A stretch of DNA of 64,000 nucleotides from an uncultured Alphaproteobacteria bacterium (GCA_943789475.1 CALSUG010000005.1:26694-90693), one strand, 5' to 3'. Positions 1-9,041 are shown, numbered from the stretch's first letter. The notes: generated by a model not told the origin, from the letters alone. Made by a program: numbers and translations.

Positions 1-2
1 TC

Positions 3-797
3 ACGGTGCGCTTGCTTGACCCGCCATTACATGAATTTTTACCCCATGGTGAAAAGGATATCGCGGAATTTGCAAATGTTGCAGGCATTGATGAAAAAAT
101 AGTGTCTGATCGCTTGGGGCAATTATCGGAAAGTAACCCAATGTTGGGTCATCGTGGATGCCGTTTGGGTATTACATTCCCTGAAATATACGCAATGCAG
201 GTGCGTGCGATTATCGAGGCGGCGTTGGAAACAAGTGCAAAACCTGAAATTATGATTCCGTTGATCGCAACATCAAAGGAATTGGAAATCTTGCGCGCAC
301 TGACCGAAAAAACAGCGGAAGAGGTGTTTGATAAGGCGGGTAAGCGCATTGATTATTTGATCGGTACAATGATCGAATTACCACGCGCAGCCTTAATGGC
401 GAATGAGATCGCACATCATGCAGATTTCTTCAGTTTTGGTACAAATGACCTAACCCAAACCGCGTTGGGACTATCCCGTGATGATGCGGGTAAATTTTTA
501 CCCGATTATGTGGATCAAGGTATATTCACGCATGATCCGTTCGTAAGGTTGGATCAAAACGGAGTAGGGCGTTTGGTTGATATAGCCTGTCGTGAGGGGC
601 GTGAGACAAAACCAGATTTAAAACTGGGTATTTGCGGTGAACATGGTGGTGATCCGTCATCAATTGATTTTTGCCAGAAAAGTGGACTAAATTATGTTTC
701 ATGTTCGCCATATCGCGTGCCAATTGCACGCCTTGCCGCGGCACAAAGCACATTGAAGCATGCTCAAAATGTTGAAAAATTAAGAAAGGCGGGATAA
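3..797 (+). CDS. ppdK: Pyruvate, phosphate dikinase, C-terminal part (5' end outside window)
   Basis: This is the C-terminal PEP/pyruvate-binding barrel of pyruvate phosphate dikinase, which interconverts pyruvate + ATP + Pi and PEP + AMP + PPi. The fragment opens with VRLLDPPLHEFLP, a conserved stretch of this family. It then shows SFGTNDLTQ and GICGEHGGDP near base 633, whose Cys is the expected general acid/base of the PEP site. The reading frame stays open to the left edge (ACG-GTG), so the GTG at 6 is an internal codon and the gene begins upstream. About 264 of the usual 870-900 residues are visible. PEP synthase or enzyme I share the barrel, but the LLDPPLHEF segment favours PpdK. Confidence 0.93.
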   Translation, partial: TVRLLDPPLHEFLPHGEKDIAEFANVAGIDEKIVSDRLGQLSESNPMLGHRGCRLGITFPEIYAMQVRAIIEAALETSAKPEIMIPLIATSKELEILRALTEKTAEEVFDKAGKRIDYLIGTMIELPRAALMANEIAHHADFFSFGTNDLTQTALGLSRDDAGKFLPDYVDQGIFTHDPFVRLDQNGVGRLVDIACREGRETKPDLKLGICGEHGGDPSSIDFCQKSGLNYVSCSPYRVPIARLAAAQSTLKHAQNVEKLRKAG

Positions 798-805
798 CTT
801 AAGTT

Positions 806-1648
806 TTACACGGGGTACGTCAGGTGATTAGATGGCTTTGCTCTGGAGGTTGTAAATATAGGTATTTTTTGAGCTTCTTCTTTTAATGTATTAAGCCATT
901 GTGGGGCGTCGCCTATATTCGAAGGATATGTTTTTTCTATCTCTTCCATCTCTTTTATTGTGTAATTAGAAGTGTTTTTCTTTATTTCGTTAATCATGTG
1001 TTTTTTCAACGCATCGCGTAGTGCTTTGGACACGACGTTGGATTGACCTAAACCACATTCTTGTTCGGTGTCTGGATCGGTGAAACGAACATGTCCGTTC
1101 ACGTCTTTGATATCTTTTACTTTTATCCAAAAACCTTTTTCAATTTTCTCTGTACTATCAATAGGGCTTGGTGTTGGAAGGGAGGTGTTTTGAGGCAATA
1201 TTGCATAGAAAAAATTTACATTTTGAAGAACAAAGTTATTTTTTGCTCCCGAAATATTATAATGTTCTTGGCCATTGTCTTTTGTAAAATTTAGAGGAGT
1301 TACAGAAACGTTTCGTTCTTTTAAATCGATGCCAGTTTCCTCTAAACATTCTTGAATGGCCTGATCTTTATCAGTCAGAGGTTGTGTAATTTTACTTGGA
1401 TCTTGATCAAGATCGGGACCATTGCGAAAACCTTCGATAAAATTGTATTGAGGATTGTCCCGATTCCATTTTTTTTGTTTGAGCATTAAAACGCAGATAT
1501 CACCGTCTGCATCATAACCAAATAGTGTTAAGACGGCGCCACCTTTGAAACCTCTATATTGGTCGACGGAATACTTGCCAACTCTGAATCCTAAATGCAG
1601 AGCATAACCATTTTCTTTAGCTGTTTCTTCTAAAGGGCATTTTGTCAT
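806..1648 (-). CDS. Nudix (NUDIX) hydrolase-like protein with extended loops
   Basis: A 280-residue protein with a recognisable but stretched Nudix box. A glycine in IEGFRNG (about residue 72) is followed, after a long insert, by AIQECLEETGID, which matches the REUxEExGU core except that Gln takes the Arg position. Nudix enzymes cleave nucleoside diphosphates linked to other groups; the substrate here cannot be told. The last ~70 residues (Lys/Glu-rich, then PQWLNTLKEE) lie outside the Nudix fold and are unfamiliar. The gene converges on ppdK with an 8-base gap and is followed by ygfZ on the same strand side. Its base composition is slightly more AT-rich than its neighbours. Confidence 0.7.
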   Translation of the reverse strand: MTKCPLEETAKENGYALHLGFRVGKYSVDQYRGFKGGAVLTLFGYDADGDICVLMLKQKKWNRDNPQYNFIEGFRNGPDLDQDPSKITQPLTDKDQAIQECLEETGIDLKERNVSVTPLNFTKDNGQEHYNISGAKNNFVLQNVNFFYAILPQNTSLPTPSPIDSTEKIEKGFWIKVKDIKDVNGHVRFTDPDTEQECGLGQSNVVSKALRDALKKHMINEIKKNTSNYTIKEMEEIEKTYPSNIGDAPQWLNTLKEEAQKIPIFTTSRAKPSNHLTYPV

Positions 1649-1674
1649 AGTTGCATTATAATGAATTTTTATTG

Positions 1675-2370
1675 TTATGTCAATTTTAAAAGGATTAACC
1701 CAACATCACCGCATGTTGATCTTAAATTTGCTCCCTCGGGGGCATTTTTAATGTCTATGCAGCGCAGCTTCTTTTTTGCCAAACCGCGGTGGTGCATACG
1801 GCTGACCAATTCTTGCCCCATGTAGCATCCCTTTGTATATGAAACGGCACTTTCGATAATGATATCACTTTCATGAATGAATGATTTTTCGGGGATTAAA
1901 TCTCGTGATCCATCAGGTATTTCGTGTTTTATGCGGTGGGTGTCCCAAATGCCAAAGTTAACTTCGTTTATATCATGAGGTTTTGAATAGGCGCGATACC
2001 CGCATGCGTCATGGCGAGGATCTTTATAATTACCGTCCCATGCCCCATTGAATATTTGAAATGCATCAACGTTATCTTGTAATTCTAACGTAACCTTCGA
2101 TCGTAATTTAAACATGGATAGGCGTTTGAATAGGGCGGAGGCGCGTTTACCACCTTCGCAATCAATCATAATTTTTTCATCATTTTCATGAATAAAAAAA
2201 TCGAATAAGAATTTACCATTAGGGGTCAGGAGGCAGGAATAGAGTAGGGGCTGTGTATCAAGAAGGTCGATGTCTTGCGTTATTAACCCTTGTAAAAAGG
2301 ACCGTTTATCGTCGCCTGTGATGCAAATAAATGCCCGATCAGGCAGTTTTGTATAAACCGCCTGTGTCAT
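1675..2370 (-). CDS. ygfZ: YgfZ/GcvT-like folate-binding protein
   Basis: A folate-binding protein of the YgfZ (COG0354) family, related to aminomethyltransferase GcvT and involved in repair or assembly of certain Fe-S enzymes. The signature KGCYMGQE with the following SRMHHRG lies at about residues 180-195, and the N-terminal FICITGDDKRSFLQGLITQD is typical. At 231 residues it is shorter than the usual 280-330: it stops just after GDVGLILLKL, where relatives normally continue. No continuation was found in another frame, so this looks like a genuinely short C terminus. It is the downstream gene of a leftward run with the small lipoprotein, separated by 2 bases. Confidence 0.85.
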   Translation of the reverse strand: MTQAVYTKLPDRAFICITGDDKRSFLQGLITQDIDLLDTQPLLYSCLLTPNGKFLFDFFIHENDEKIMIDCEGGKRASALFKRLSMFKLRSKVTLELQDNVDAFQIFNGAWDGNYKDPRHDACGYRAYSKPHDINEVNFGIWDTHRIKHEIPDGSRDLIPEKSFIHESDIIIESAVSYTKGCYMGQELVSRMHHRGLAKKKLRCIDIKNAPEGANLRSTCGDVGLILLKLT

Positions 2371-2372
2371 GA

Positions 2373-2867
2373 TTAATCGTTATATTGGGAATCGTTACCG
2401 TGAGAATATGATGGTTGCGCTTCCTTCACTTCGAATGTTTTTCCTAAAATAGTCGTGTTATAGTTTGTACGTGCCTTGTCCATTGTGTGTGGACGGACAT
2501 AATTTGTAAGATTCCAACCTTTGAAATTCATGCATGTTTCAAAATCATGGAAATCACGAAATTCTGTATGTAGCGGGCCGTCACCTTTTGGTGATTGCCA
2601 ATTTTCGGCTAGACCAACATTGACTTCAACATTACGTGGTGGGTTTGCGTTACGAATTGTCCCAAGGCGTGATAATTCTTTGACCTCTGACACACATGAT
2701 GAAATATCTTTGTGCAATTGATGTTGTGCCTTTGGCCCACGCATATAAAGGGCGGACACGTTATCTGTGCGTTCCCAAAATGCGGCGTTATCTTCAACAG
2801 ATGTATGTTGAGTTTGAGTGCAAGCGGCAGTTAAAGTGACAAGAGCGAGTGTAAATATTTTTTTCAT
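2373..2867 (-). CDS. Putative small lipoprotein of unknown function
   Basis: The ATG at 2867 is preferred over an upstream ATG at 2954, because it gives a clean signal sequence MKKIFTLALVTLTAACTQ with a lipobox-like TAAC. The upstream start would prepend a charged, non-secretory segment and overlap the next gene. The mature part (~145 residues) carries three more cysteines (SSCVSEV, ETCMNF region) and the sequence NYVRPHTMDKA. I do not recognise a family. The protein is probably anchored in the periplasmic face of a membrane. It lies 49 bases downstream of the yejA-like gene and directly upstream of ygfZ, so it could be co-transcribed with both. Confidence 0.7.
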   Translation of the reverse strand: MKKIFTLALVTLTAACTQTQHTSVEDNAAFWERTDNVSALYMRGPKAQHQLHKDISSCVSEVKELSRLGTIRNANPPRNVEVNVGLAENWQSPKGDGPLHTEFRDFHDFETCMNFKGWNLTNYVRPHTMDKARTNYNTTILGKTFEVKEAQPSYSHGNDSQYND

Positions 2868-2916
2868 GATTTTAAAATAACAATTTTTATGACTTTTACA
2901 ATGTTTATTCTTTGTC

Positions 2917-4572
2917 TTATTGCTCACTCCACCATGTTTCCAAAACCATACCATAGGTGGATTGTTCGGCAGGGTGTTTTATACGTGGTTGGCGCACGAC
3001 ATAGTCAACGCCAGTATAGTAATGTGGGATAAATAAATATTGGTTCATAATTTGACTATCCAACTTTTGAGCGTGAAGGCGCAGATGTTCATATGTTTTT
3101 GCATCGGCTAAATTTTCGATCGTGATTTCGATTTCAGGATTGCAAACACCGGAATAATTTCGTGATCCTTTTGTATTTGCCGCTTCGCATCCCCAATAAA
3201 CATTTTGCTCTGTGCCAGGGGATAAGGAATTGATCCATCTCCATGAGACAAGATCATAATCGTAATCGTTCAATGCGCCAAAAAATTGAGCGGTGTCGAG
3301 AACGCGAATGTTTAAAATAATACCAAGGCGTTTGAGATCGCGTGCATAGGCAAGAGCGATTTTCTCTTCGGCAGGGTTGTTGAGGATGAGGGATAGTTCA
3401 AATCTTTTTCCATCTTTTAATATCCATTCAGATGAATTTAATGATTTATTCGCTTGTTTAAGATTTTTACGTTTGTTTTTGTTATTAAAAGAAAAATTTG
3501 ATTTTAATTCTGTATTTGAAAATATGCTGTTAACGCGTTTTGCCTTACCATGGAATAATGTTTTATTCATCCAATTAAAATCAAATGCGAGTGATAACGC
3601 CTCGCGCACTTTGATATTATTTAACGGTGCGCGGCGCGTATTCATGATAAATCCACGTGCGGGTTCAGGGCGTGAGTGGGATAATTCTTCGCGGACATAA
3701 TCACCGTTATCATCATAATTAATTTGCCATTTTGCGGGATTAAATTCACGGCGAACATCGCAATCTCCCGATTTGAACGCTTCTAATGCGACCTGTTCAT
3801 CACGATAATAATCAAATGTCATGTGATCAAAATTGTAATGACCGATATGAACAGGGTTATTTTTTGCCCAATAGTCAGTCACTTTTTCGTATGTAATTTT
3901 ACGCCCTTCATCAATTGATTTGATTTTGTATGGGCCTGACCCTAATGGTATATCCAATGTTGTTTTATCAAATTCACGGTCTTGCCAATATGCCTTTGAG
4001 TAAATAGGCATCATGGCAAGTATGAGTGCTGTTTCCTGATTATAGCTTTCGCCAAAATCAAAACGAATTGTTGTATCGTTTTTCACATCAACATTTTTGA
4101 CAAGTCTATAAACGTTACGCGTGTTTGGTTTTCCTTTATCGCGTAATTGTTCAAACGAAAATTGGATATCAGCGGTTGTAATGCGTGATCCATCATGGAA
4201 AATCGCATTGGGATTTAAGTTAAATGTGATAGACGAGCGATCGTCGGGTAAAATAACGTCTTTTGCAATCACACCATATAATCCAAATGGTTCGCTCCAC
4301 ACACGGCGCATCAATGGATCGTTGAGCATGTGTAACCCTTCGGCAGCTTTTCCCTTCATTGTATTGTCATTGAGGGTGTCAAACGTACCGATTGAACATT
4401 GGGTTAATGTCGCGCCTTTTGTTGCGTTGGGGTTAGTGTAAGGCAGATGGGTAAAATCACTTTCATTCATCGGGGACGTGCCATGCATGGCAATGGCCGA
4501 TACAGGTTCATTCGCATGCGTGCGCAATGGAAGAGTAGAGAGAATGATGAATGTTAGTGTGCGTATGATCAT
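2917..4572 (-). CDS. YejA-like extracellular solute-binding protein, family 5
   Basis: A 551-residue periplasmic solute-binding protein of the SBP_bac_5 family, the receptor part of oligopeptide-type ABC importers. A signal peptide is evident (MIIRTLTFIILSTLPLRTHA). The mature N terminus AIAMHGTSPMNESDFTHLPYTNPNATKGATLT closely matches the start of YejA proteins (peptide/microcin C uptake). The family 5 features LPLGSGPYKI and VREALSLAFDFNWMNK are present. No permease or ATPase genes (yejB/E/F) lie next to it, so the transporter partners must be elsewhere. Its ATG overlaps the stop of the adenosine kinase gene by four bases (ATGA), which suggests translational coupling. Confidence 0.87.
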   Translation of the reverse strand: MIIRTLTFIILSTLPLRTHANEPVSAIAMHGTSPMNESDFTHLPYTNPNATKGATLTQCSIGTFDTLNDNTMKGKAAEGLHMLNDPLMRRVWSEPFGLYGVIAKDVILPDDRSSITFNLNPNAIFHDGSRITTADIQFSFEQLRDKGKPNTRNVYRLVKNVDVKNDTTIRFDFGESYNQETALILAMMPIYSKAYWQDREFDKTTLDIPLGSGPYKIKSIDEGRKITYEKVTDYWAKNNPVHIGHYNFDHMTFDYYRDEQVALEAFKSGDCDVRREFNPAKWQINYDDNGDYVREELSHSRPEPARGFIMNTRRAPLNNIKVREALSLAFDFNWMNKTLFHGKAKRVNSIFSNTELKSNFSFNNKNKRKNLKQANKSLNSSEWILKDGKRFELSLILNNPAEEKIALAYARDLKRLGIILNIRVLDTAQFFGALNDYDYDLVSWRWINSLSPGTEQNVYWGCEAANTKGSRNYSGVCNPEIEITIENLADAKTYEHLRLHAQKLDSQIMNQYLFIPHYYTGVDYVVRQPRIKHPAEQSTYGMVLETWWSEQ

Positions 4573-5543
4573 GCGGCCAAGTCTTTATAATCAATTTGTG
4601 GGCGTGGACCGATATGGCTAATCACTTCTGCCGCGGCCTTGGCACCTAGTATCGCGCATTCCCTAATTGGCATTTTTTGGGTGTAGCCATAAAGGAAACC
4701 TGCGGCGAATTGATCGCCTGCACCAGTCATATCCACAATCTTATCCACAGGTTGTGCGTCAATTTCGATACGTTGTGTGTTGTTTGAAACGACCGCGCCT
4801 TTTTCGCTACGCGTTGCAACAACGATAGATGATAGGCGTGATGCCTTTTCGAACGCTTCTTCAAAGTCACCTGTTTGGAATAAGGATTTTAATTCAGCTT
4901 CATTTGCAAACAGGATGTTTACATCACCTTCAATTAATTTTAGGAAATCATCACGGTGACGTTCAACGCAAAAGCTGTCTGATAAGGTAAGGGCGACTTC
5001 GTGACCTGCCGCGTGTGCGATTTCCGCGGCCTTGTAAAATGCAGCCTTGGCAGGATCTTTATCAAATAGATATCCCTCCATATAGGTCACCTTAGAGTTC
5101 GCAATTAAGTCAGCATTAATATGATCAACGGATAATTCAGTACATGCACCAAGGAATGTATTCATTGATCGTTCACTGTCGGGGGTAATAAAAATTGTAC
5201 AACGCCCCGTTGAGACATCACCATTATGGCGAGGGGTGTTGAATGTAACCCCTATATCATTCATATCGTTCACAAAGGCATCGCCGAATTTGTCATTTGC
5301 AACAAGTCCGATATAGGCACCTTTTCCACCAAATGACGCAAAGCCAGCCATGGTGTTACCGGCCGATCCGCCAGATTGAATTGTAACGTCATTTTGTGCC
5401 GCGGATAATTCTTGTGCGCGTGCTTCATCGATTAATGTCATTGACCCTTTTTCAATTTTATAGTCGATTAAAAATTGATCATCACAATTGGCCAAAACAT
5501 CAACCATTGCATTACCGATACCCGTTACGTCATAAGTCGTCAT
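4569..5543 (-). CDS. Adenosine kinase / PfkB-family carbohydrate kinase
   Basis: A 324-residue PfkB (ribokinase-fold) kinase. The C-terminal signature DMTGAGDQFAAGFLYG contains the catalytic Asp and anion-hole GAGD. The N-terminal GIGNAMVDVLANCDD and SGGSAGNTMAGFASFGG are the substrate-side motifs found in alphaproteobacterial adenosine kinases. It probably phosphorylates adenosine or a related nucleoside. The start at 5543 is chosen because AAGGAAAG lies about 8 bases upstream and the protein begins with MTTYDVTGIGNA; a more distant ATG at 5627 would add an unrelated 28-residue tail. It is divergent from the TetR-like gene with 41 bases between them. Confidence 0.88.
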   Translation of the reverse strand: MTTYDVTGIGNAMVDVLANCDDQFLIDYKIEKGSMTLIDEARAQELSAAQNDVTIQSGGSAGNTMAGFASFGGKGAYIGLVANDKFGDAFVNDMNDIGVTFNTPRHNGDVSTGRCTIFITPDSERSMNTFLGACTELSVDHINADLIANSKVTYMEGYLFDKDPAKAAFYKAAEIAHAAGHEVALTLSDSFCVERHRDDFLKLIEGDVNILFANEAELKSLFQTGDFEEAFEKASRLSSIVVATRSEKGAVVSNNTQRIEIDAQPVDKIVDMTGAGDQFAAGFLYGYTQKMPIRECAILGAKAAAEVISHIGPRPQIDYKDLAA

Positions 5544-5572
5544 GAAAGTCTTTCCTTTACAAAATTCTGATA

Positions 5573-5578
5573 TATAGT
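5573..5578 (+). promoter_or_regulatory. Possible -10 element (TATAGT) for a leaderless mRNA
   Basis: TATAGT ends 6 bases before the ATG at 5585, so transcription would begin at or next to the start codon. No Shine-Dalgarno sequence precedes that ATG. The -35 region is not convincing. Confidence 0.35.
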
Positions 5579-5584
5579 TGTGGC

Positions 5585-6160
5585 ATGAGCAGGGCAAGCG
5601 CGCAAGATATTGAAACAATGAAAGCAAAAGTTATCCAAGCATCTTTGGATTTAGCGTCCGCGTATCCATGGAATGATGTGCATATGGCACAAATTGCGGA
5701 AAAAGCGAAATGTGAATTGACGGATGTGCAGGCAGTTTTTCCAGAGAAAATGGATATCCTTCATGCCTACGAACGGCAAATTGATGCGCAAGTGATGGAT
5801 GCGATGAATGATGCATTTGATGATACGGATAGTTCACGTGATAAAATATTTGATGTGTTGATGGAACGGTTTGATGTGTTGAATGATAATCGTGCCAGTG
5901 TATTAAGCATGTTAAACGCCGTAACACTTGATCCAAAACAAATGATGGTGACCGCGCCATGGGTGCCACAATCAATGATCAAAATGATGGCATTGGCGGA
6001 TATGGACACAAACGGTATAAAGGGCACAATGCGCGTTGCGGGGGTGAGTATTGCCTACCTCAAAACACTACGTGATTGGGCAAATGATAACAGCGTCGAT
6101 ATGGCACAAACAATGGCAGGCCTTGATAACGCATTGGGCTATGTTGAAAAAATAGGGTAG
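5585..6160 (+). CDS. TetR-like regulator (COQ9-like architecture)
   Basis: A 191-residue protein with an N-terminal helix-turn-helix of TetR type (roughly residues 12-55: VIQASLDLASAYPWNDVHMAQIAEKAK, then the recognition-helix region LTDVQAVFPEKMDIL). A helical C-terminal domain ends in YLKTLRDWANDNSVDMAQTM. This layout is typical of short TetR/COQ9-like proteins in alphaproteobacteria. Whether it still binds DNA is not provable here. It is followed 6 bases later by pth, suggesting a bicistron, and is divergent from the adenosine kinase. The start at 5585 has no Shine-Dalgarno sequence; ATG 5618 is an alternative. Confidence 0.72.
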   Translation: MSRASAQDIETMKAKVIQASLDLASAYPWNDVHMAQIAEKAKCELTDVQAVFPEKMDILHAYERQIDAQVMDAMNDAFDDTDSSRDKIFDVLMERFDVLNDNRASVLSMLNAVTLDPKQMMVTAPWVPQSMIKMMALADMDTNGIKGTMRVAGVSIAYLKTLRDWANDNSVDMAQTMAGLDNALGYVEKIG

Positions 6161-6166
6161 GGGATA

Positions 6167-6742
6167 ATGTATCTTTTTGTAGGGCTGGGTAATCCAGGAA
6201 GTGAACATGCAAAGCAACGTCATAACATTGGGTTTATGGCGATGGACGCGATAAAAGACGCGCATGGTTTTTCGGATTGGAAATCAAAATCAAAAGGGTT
6301 GGTGTCCGAAGGGCGATTAGGCACGGACAAGGTTATCTTGTTAAAGCCGCAAACATTTATGAATTTATCGGGTGAAAGCGTGCAACCATTGGCAGCATTT
6401 TATAAAATTGATCCCGAAGATATATTTGTGTTCCATGATGAATTGGATTTGGCCGAAGGCGTGATAAAGGTTAAAAAAGGCGGCGGTTCGGCGGGACATA
6501 ATGGCCTAAAATCCATCACAGGACGATTTGGAATGCCCGATTATTACCGTGTGCGTATGGGCATTGGACATCCGGGGTCAAAGGCGCGCGTGAACGGTCA
6601 TGTCCTTGGTAATTTCCGTGATGAAGAGCATGATTGGCTCGACCCTCAATTGAAATTTGTTGCAAAATATATTGGTAATCTGTTAAATAAACCCACTGAT
6701 TTTACCGCAAAGGTGATGCAAGATATGAAGGGAGAAAAATAA
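6167..6742 (+). CDS. pth: Peptidyl-tRNA hydrolase
   Basis: A 191-residue Pth, which releases peptides from prematurely dissociated peptidyl-tRNA. It shows FVGLGNPGSEHAKQRHNIGF, containing the substrate Asn and catalytic His, then KPQTFMNLSGESV and DELDLAEGVIKVKKGGGSAGHNGL. All are family hallmarks at the usual spacing. AGGGGAT just upstream of the ATG is a good ribosome binding site. The stop overlaps the next ATG (TAATG at 6740-6744). In many alphaproteobacteria pth is followed directly by ychF; here an unknown small gene is inserted between them. Confidence 0.96.
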   Translation: MYLFVGLGNPGSEHAKQRHNIGFMAMDAIKDAHGFSDWKSKSKGLVSEGRLGTDKVILLKPQTFMNLSGESVQPLAAFYKIDPEDIFVFHDELDLAEGVIKVKKGGGSAGHNGLKSITGRFGMPDYYRVRMGIGHPGSKARVNGHVLGNFRDEEHDWLDPQLKFVAKYIGNLLNKPTDFTAKVMQDMKGEK

Positions 6743-7164
6743 TGGAAGACAACATCGGTGCAAAATTATGTTCAAATTGTGAAACGTGTGGAGCATGTAA
6801 GGTTTCTTTTGATGATGTTTCTGAAGGCGGTGAGAAACAAAAAAATACTGCTTTCACAAGTTTTTTAGAGGCGGATTCTTTTGCAGAAAAATTGACGGAT
6901 CGTTTACAGGAGACACCATATAAAAATGCAGTTGTTATGGCGTGGGTTCAGCTTGCAGAAAATGGTCGTGAATATGATGTTGATTTAGTCGTATATTCAG
7001 ACGAATTGCCTCAAGGAAAAACACCAGAGATCGCGAAATGTGAAGTTTTTAAGATACTCAAGGATGATCTTGGTGATTACGAACCAACGTTTGTTAAGGC
7101 TCATCCTTCTGGACATGTTTCCCCTAAAATAGCACCTGTTTATTCTAGAATGGTTATTAGTTAA
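6742..7164 (+). CDS. Unknown 140-residue protein with CxxCxxCxxC motif
   Basis: I do not recognise this protein. Near the N terminus it has four evenly spaced cysteines, LCSNCETCGACKV (C10, C13, C16, C19), which could bind zinc or an Fe-S cluster. The rest is a soluble alpha/beta-looking domain with VVMAWVQLAENGREYDVDLVVYS, followed by HPSGHVSPKIAPVY. It starts inside the pth stop codon, so translation is probably coupled to pth, and it sits 66 bases before ychF. Its base usage is more AT-rich than pth and ychF, which may indicate a later insertion between these two widely linked genes. Confidence 0.65.
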   Translation: MEDNIGAKLCSNCETCGACKVSFDDVSEGGEKQKNTAFTSFLEADSFAEKLTDRLQETPYKNAVVMAWVQLAENGREYDVDLVVYSDELPQGKTPEIAKCEVFKILKDDLGDYEPTFVKAHPSGHVSPKIAPVYSRMVIS

Positions 7165-7230
7165 AAAATCTCTGTGACATCGACGTTGCTTGTGGTAAAT
7201 AATTTCATCAAATAAAAAAGGACTATTATC

Positions 7231-8331
7231 ATGGGATTTAATTGTGGAATTGTTGGGTTGCCCAACGTTGGAAAATCAACTTTGTTTAACGCGTTGACCG
7301 CGACGGCGAATGCACAGGCCGCGAATTTTCCATTTTGTACAATTGAACCTAATGTTGGGCGCGTTGCCGTGCCGGACACACGCCTTGATCAAATCGCAAA
7401 ATTGGCAGGATCGCAAAATATTTTACCCGCTCAATTAGAATTTGTTGATATTGCCGGCCTTGTAAAGGGCGCATCACAAGGTGAAGGGTTGGGGAATCAA
7501 TTTCTTGCCAATATCCGTGAAACGGATGCCATTATTCATGTGCTTCGTTGTTTCGAAGATGGCGATATTACGCATGTTGAGGGGTCGGTTGACCCGATCC
7601 GTGATGCGGAAATTATTGAAACAGAATTGATGTTGGCTGACCTTGAATCAATCGACAAACAAATCAAAAACATGGAAAAAAAGGCCAAGGGTAATGACAA
7701 AGACGCGGCTGAATTATTGGGTGTTGCGCAACAAGTCAAGGTTGCGCTGGACGCGGGTGAACCCGTTCGCACACTTGATTTATCCGATGATGAATTGCCA
7801 TTGCTTACAAAGCTACAAATGATAACGTCAAAACCTGTTTTGTATGTGTGTAATGTAAACGAAGAAGACGCGGCAAAGGGGAATGATTTGTCAGAAAAGG
7901 TCGCGGGTATGGCGGCGGATCAAGGCGCGAATGTTGTTGTTATTTCTGCCGCGATTGAGGCCGAAATTTCGACTTTGGAAACTGTTGAGGAAAAAACAGA
8001 ATTCCTCGAAAGTCTTGATTTAGATGAAGCAGGTTTGGATAAGATTATTAAATCTGGTTTTGATTTGCTATCTCTACAAACATATTTCACCGCGGGACCA
8101 AAGGAAACGCGCGCATGGACAATCCATAAAGGGGACAAGGCACCAGCCGCCGCAGGTGTTATTCATACCGATTTCCAAAAAGGATTCATTAAGGCCGAAG
8201 TCACAGGATTTGAAGATTTTGTCGCATGTGGTGGTGAATCAGGCGCAAAAGAAAACGGTAAAACCCGCCAAGAAGGAAAAGAATACATCGTTAAAGATGG
8301 TGATATTATCCTGTTTAGGTTTAATGTTTGA
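7231..8331 (+). CDS. ychF: Redox-regulated ATPase/GTPase YchF
   Basis: A 366-residue YchF/OLA1 P-loop protein that associates with the ribosome. The G1 loop GLPNVGKST is at residues 9-17, and G3 reads DIAGLVKGASQGEGLGNQFL. The base-recognition motif is NVNEED instead of NKxD, the substitution that gives YchF its ATP preference. The C-terminal TGS-like domain runs from about residue 280 (LLSLQTYFTAGPKETRAWTI) to GDIILFRFNV. Length and motifs are complete. A ribosome binding site (AAGGAC) precedes the ATG. Confidence 0.97.
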   Translation: MGFNCGIVGLPNVGKSTLFNALTATANAQAANFPFCTIEPNVGRVAVPDTRLDQIAKLAGSQNILPAQLEFVDIAGLVKGASQGEGLGNQFLANIRETDAIIHVLRCFEDGDITHVEGSVDPIRDAEIIETELMLADLESIDKQIKNMEKKAKGNDKDAAELLGVAQQVKVALDAGEPVRTLDLSDDELPLLTKLQMITSKPVLYVCNVNEEDAAKGNDLSEKVAGMAADQGANVVVISAAIEAEISTLETVEEKTEFLESLDLDEAGLDKIIKSGFDLLSLQTYFTAGPKETRAWTIHKGDKAPAAAGVIHTDFQKGFIKAEVTGFEDFVACGGESGAKENGKTRQEGKEYIVKDGDIILFRFNV

Positions 8332-8356
8332 CAATCTATAATTATTTTCATAATGT
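8328..8356 (+). promoter_or_regulatory. Possible promoter overlapping the ychF stop codon
   Basis: A perfect TTGACA at 8328-8333 spans the ychF TGA stop. A weak -10 (TAATGT, 8351-8356) follows after 17 bases. The predicted start of transcription (~8363) coincides with the ATG at 8364, which has no Shine-Dalgarno sequence. Confidence 0.35.
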
Positions 8357-8363
8357 TTAAACT

Positions 8364-9041
8364 ATGTATGAAGCGCAAATTGTAAAAGATGGTGATCCAG
8401 CCTTTGGTATAGAGGGTACATTTCAAGTCCATAATACAATTTATGTTTTGACGGATGATGCCGACATCGCCCTGACAGGGTATTTGGGTGCAATGGGGTA
8501 CATGGTTGAACAGAACGTTCATGGTTCTGGATATAGTGCCACAATGGGGCATATTCGAACCAAAAATGAAATATTAGATGAGGTTTTTGAAGCTGCAGGA
8601 AATGCAACAAAGGGGCATTCCTCTTATATTGTTGATACGCAATATCGAAATCACCCTAAGTTAGAATTGGTAAATCCAGATATTCACAACATCATTATAT
8701 CCACGGCATCGCAACGTGGTGATCTAGGGTATTATAACCGTCCTCATGATAAAATGTCAGATGTGGCGATATCGCGTATGTCTGGATTTGTAAAAAATGT
8801 GATCGATGTTGATTTTGAATTGTGGGCAGAATTTGTGAATGAGGCGCGTCACTATCACGCGCAAGATTTTATTCGTTGTATGGCGCATTGGGCATCAATG
8901 TATTCGGATAAAGAGCCAAGGGTGGCTAAAGGTGGTGCTTTTGAAAAAGATGAAATCATCCTTGGGAATAAAGAGTTTAACTTGAAAAAAGCGCAACCAA
9001 TTCCATTTTTTGGACGTACATATCCAGGGTTAAAATTTTAA
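8364..9041 (+). CDS. Hypothetical 225-residue protein
   Basis: No family is recognised. The protein looks soluble, with no signal peptide or membrane segment. Regions with regular structure include TIYVLTDDADIALTGYLGAMGYMVEQNVH and a Tyr/His-rich helix, FVNEARHYHAQDFIRC. The C terminus is PIPFFGRTYPGLKF. It begins 32 bases after ychF and its stop overlaps the ilvE stop by four bases in a convergent arrangement. The absence of a ribosome binding site at the ATG, together with a promoter-like sequence ending 7 bases upstream, suggests a leaderless mRNA. Confidence 0.6.
   Translation: MYEAQIVKDGDPAFGIEGTFQVHNTIYVLTDDADIALTGYLGAMGYMVEQNVHGSGYSATMGHIRTKNEILDEVFEAAGNATKGHSSYIVDTQYRNHPKLELVNPDIHNIIISTASQRGDLGYYNRPHDKMSDVAISRMSGFVKNVIDVDFELWAEFVNEARHYHAQDFIRCMAHWASMYSDKEPRVAKGGAFEKDEIILGNKEFNLKKAQPIPFFGRTYPGLKF

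Noticed and set aside
1675..1740. A possible frameshift at the short C terminus of the YgfZ-like protein
   Set aside because: Other frames beyond the stop lack any recognisable YgfZ continuation, and the Nudix gene begins close by.
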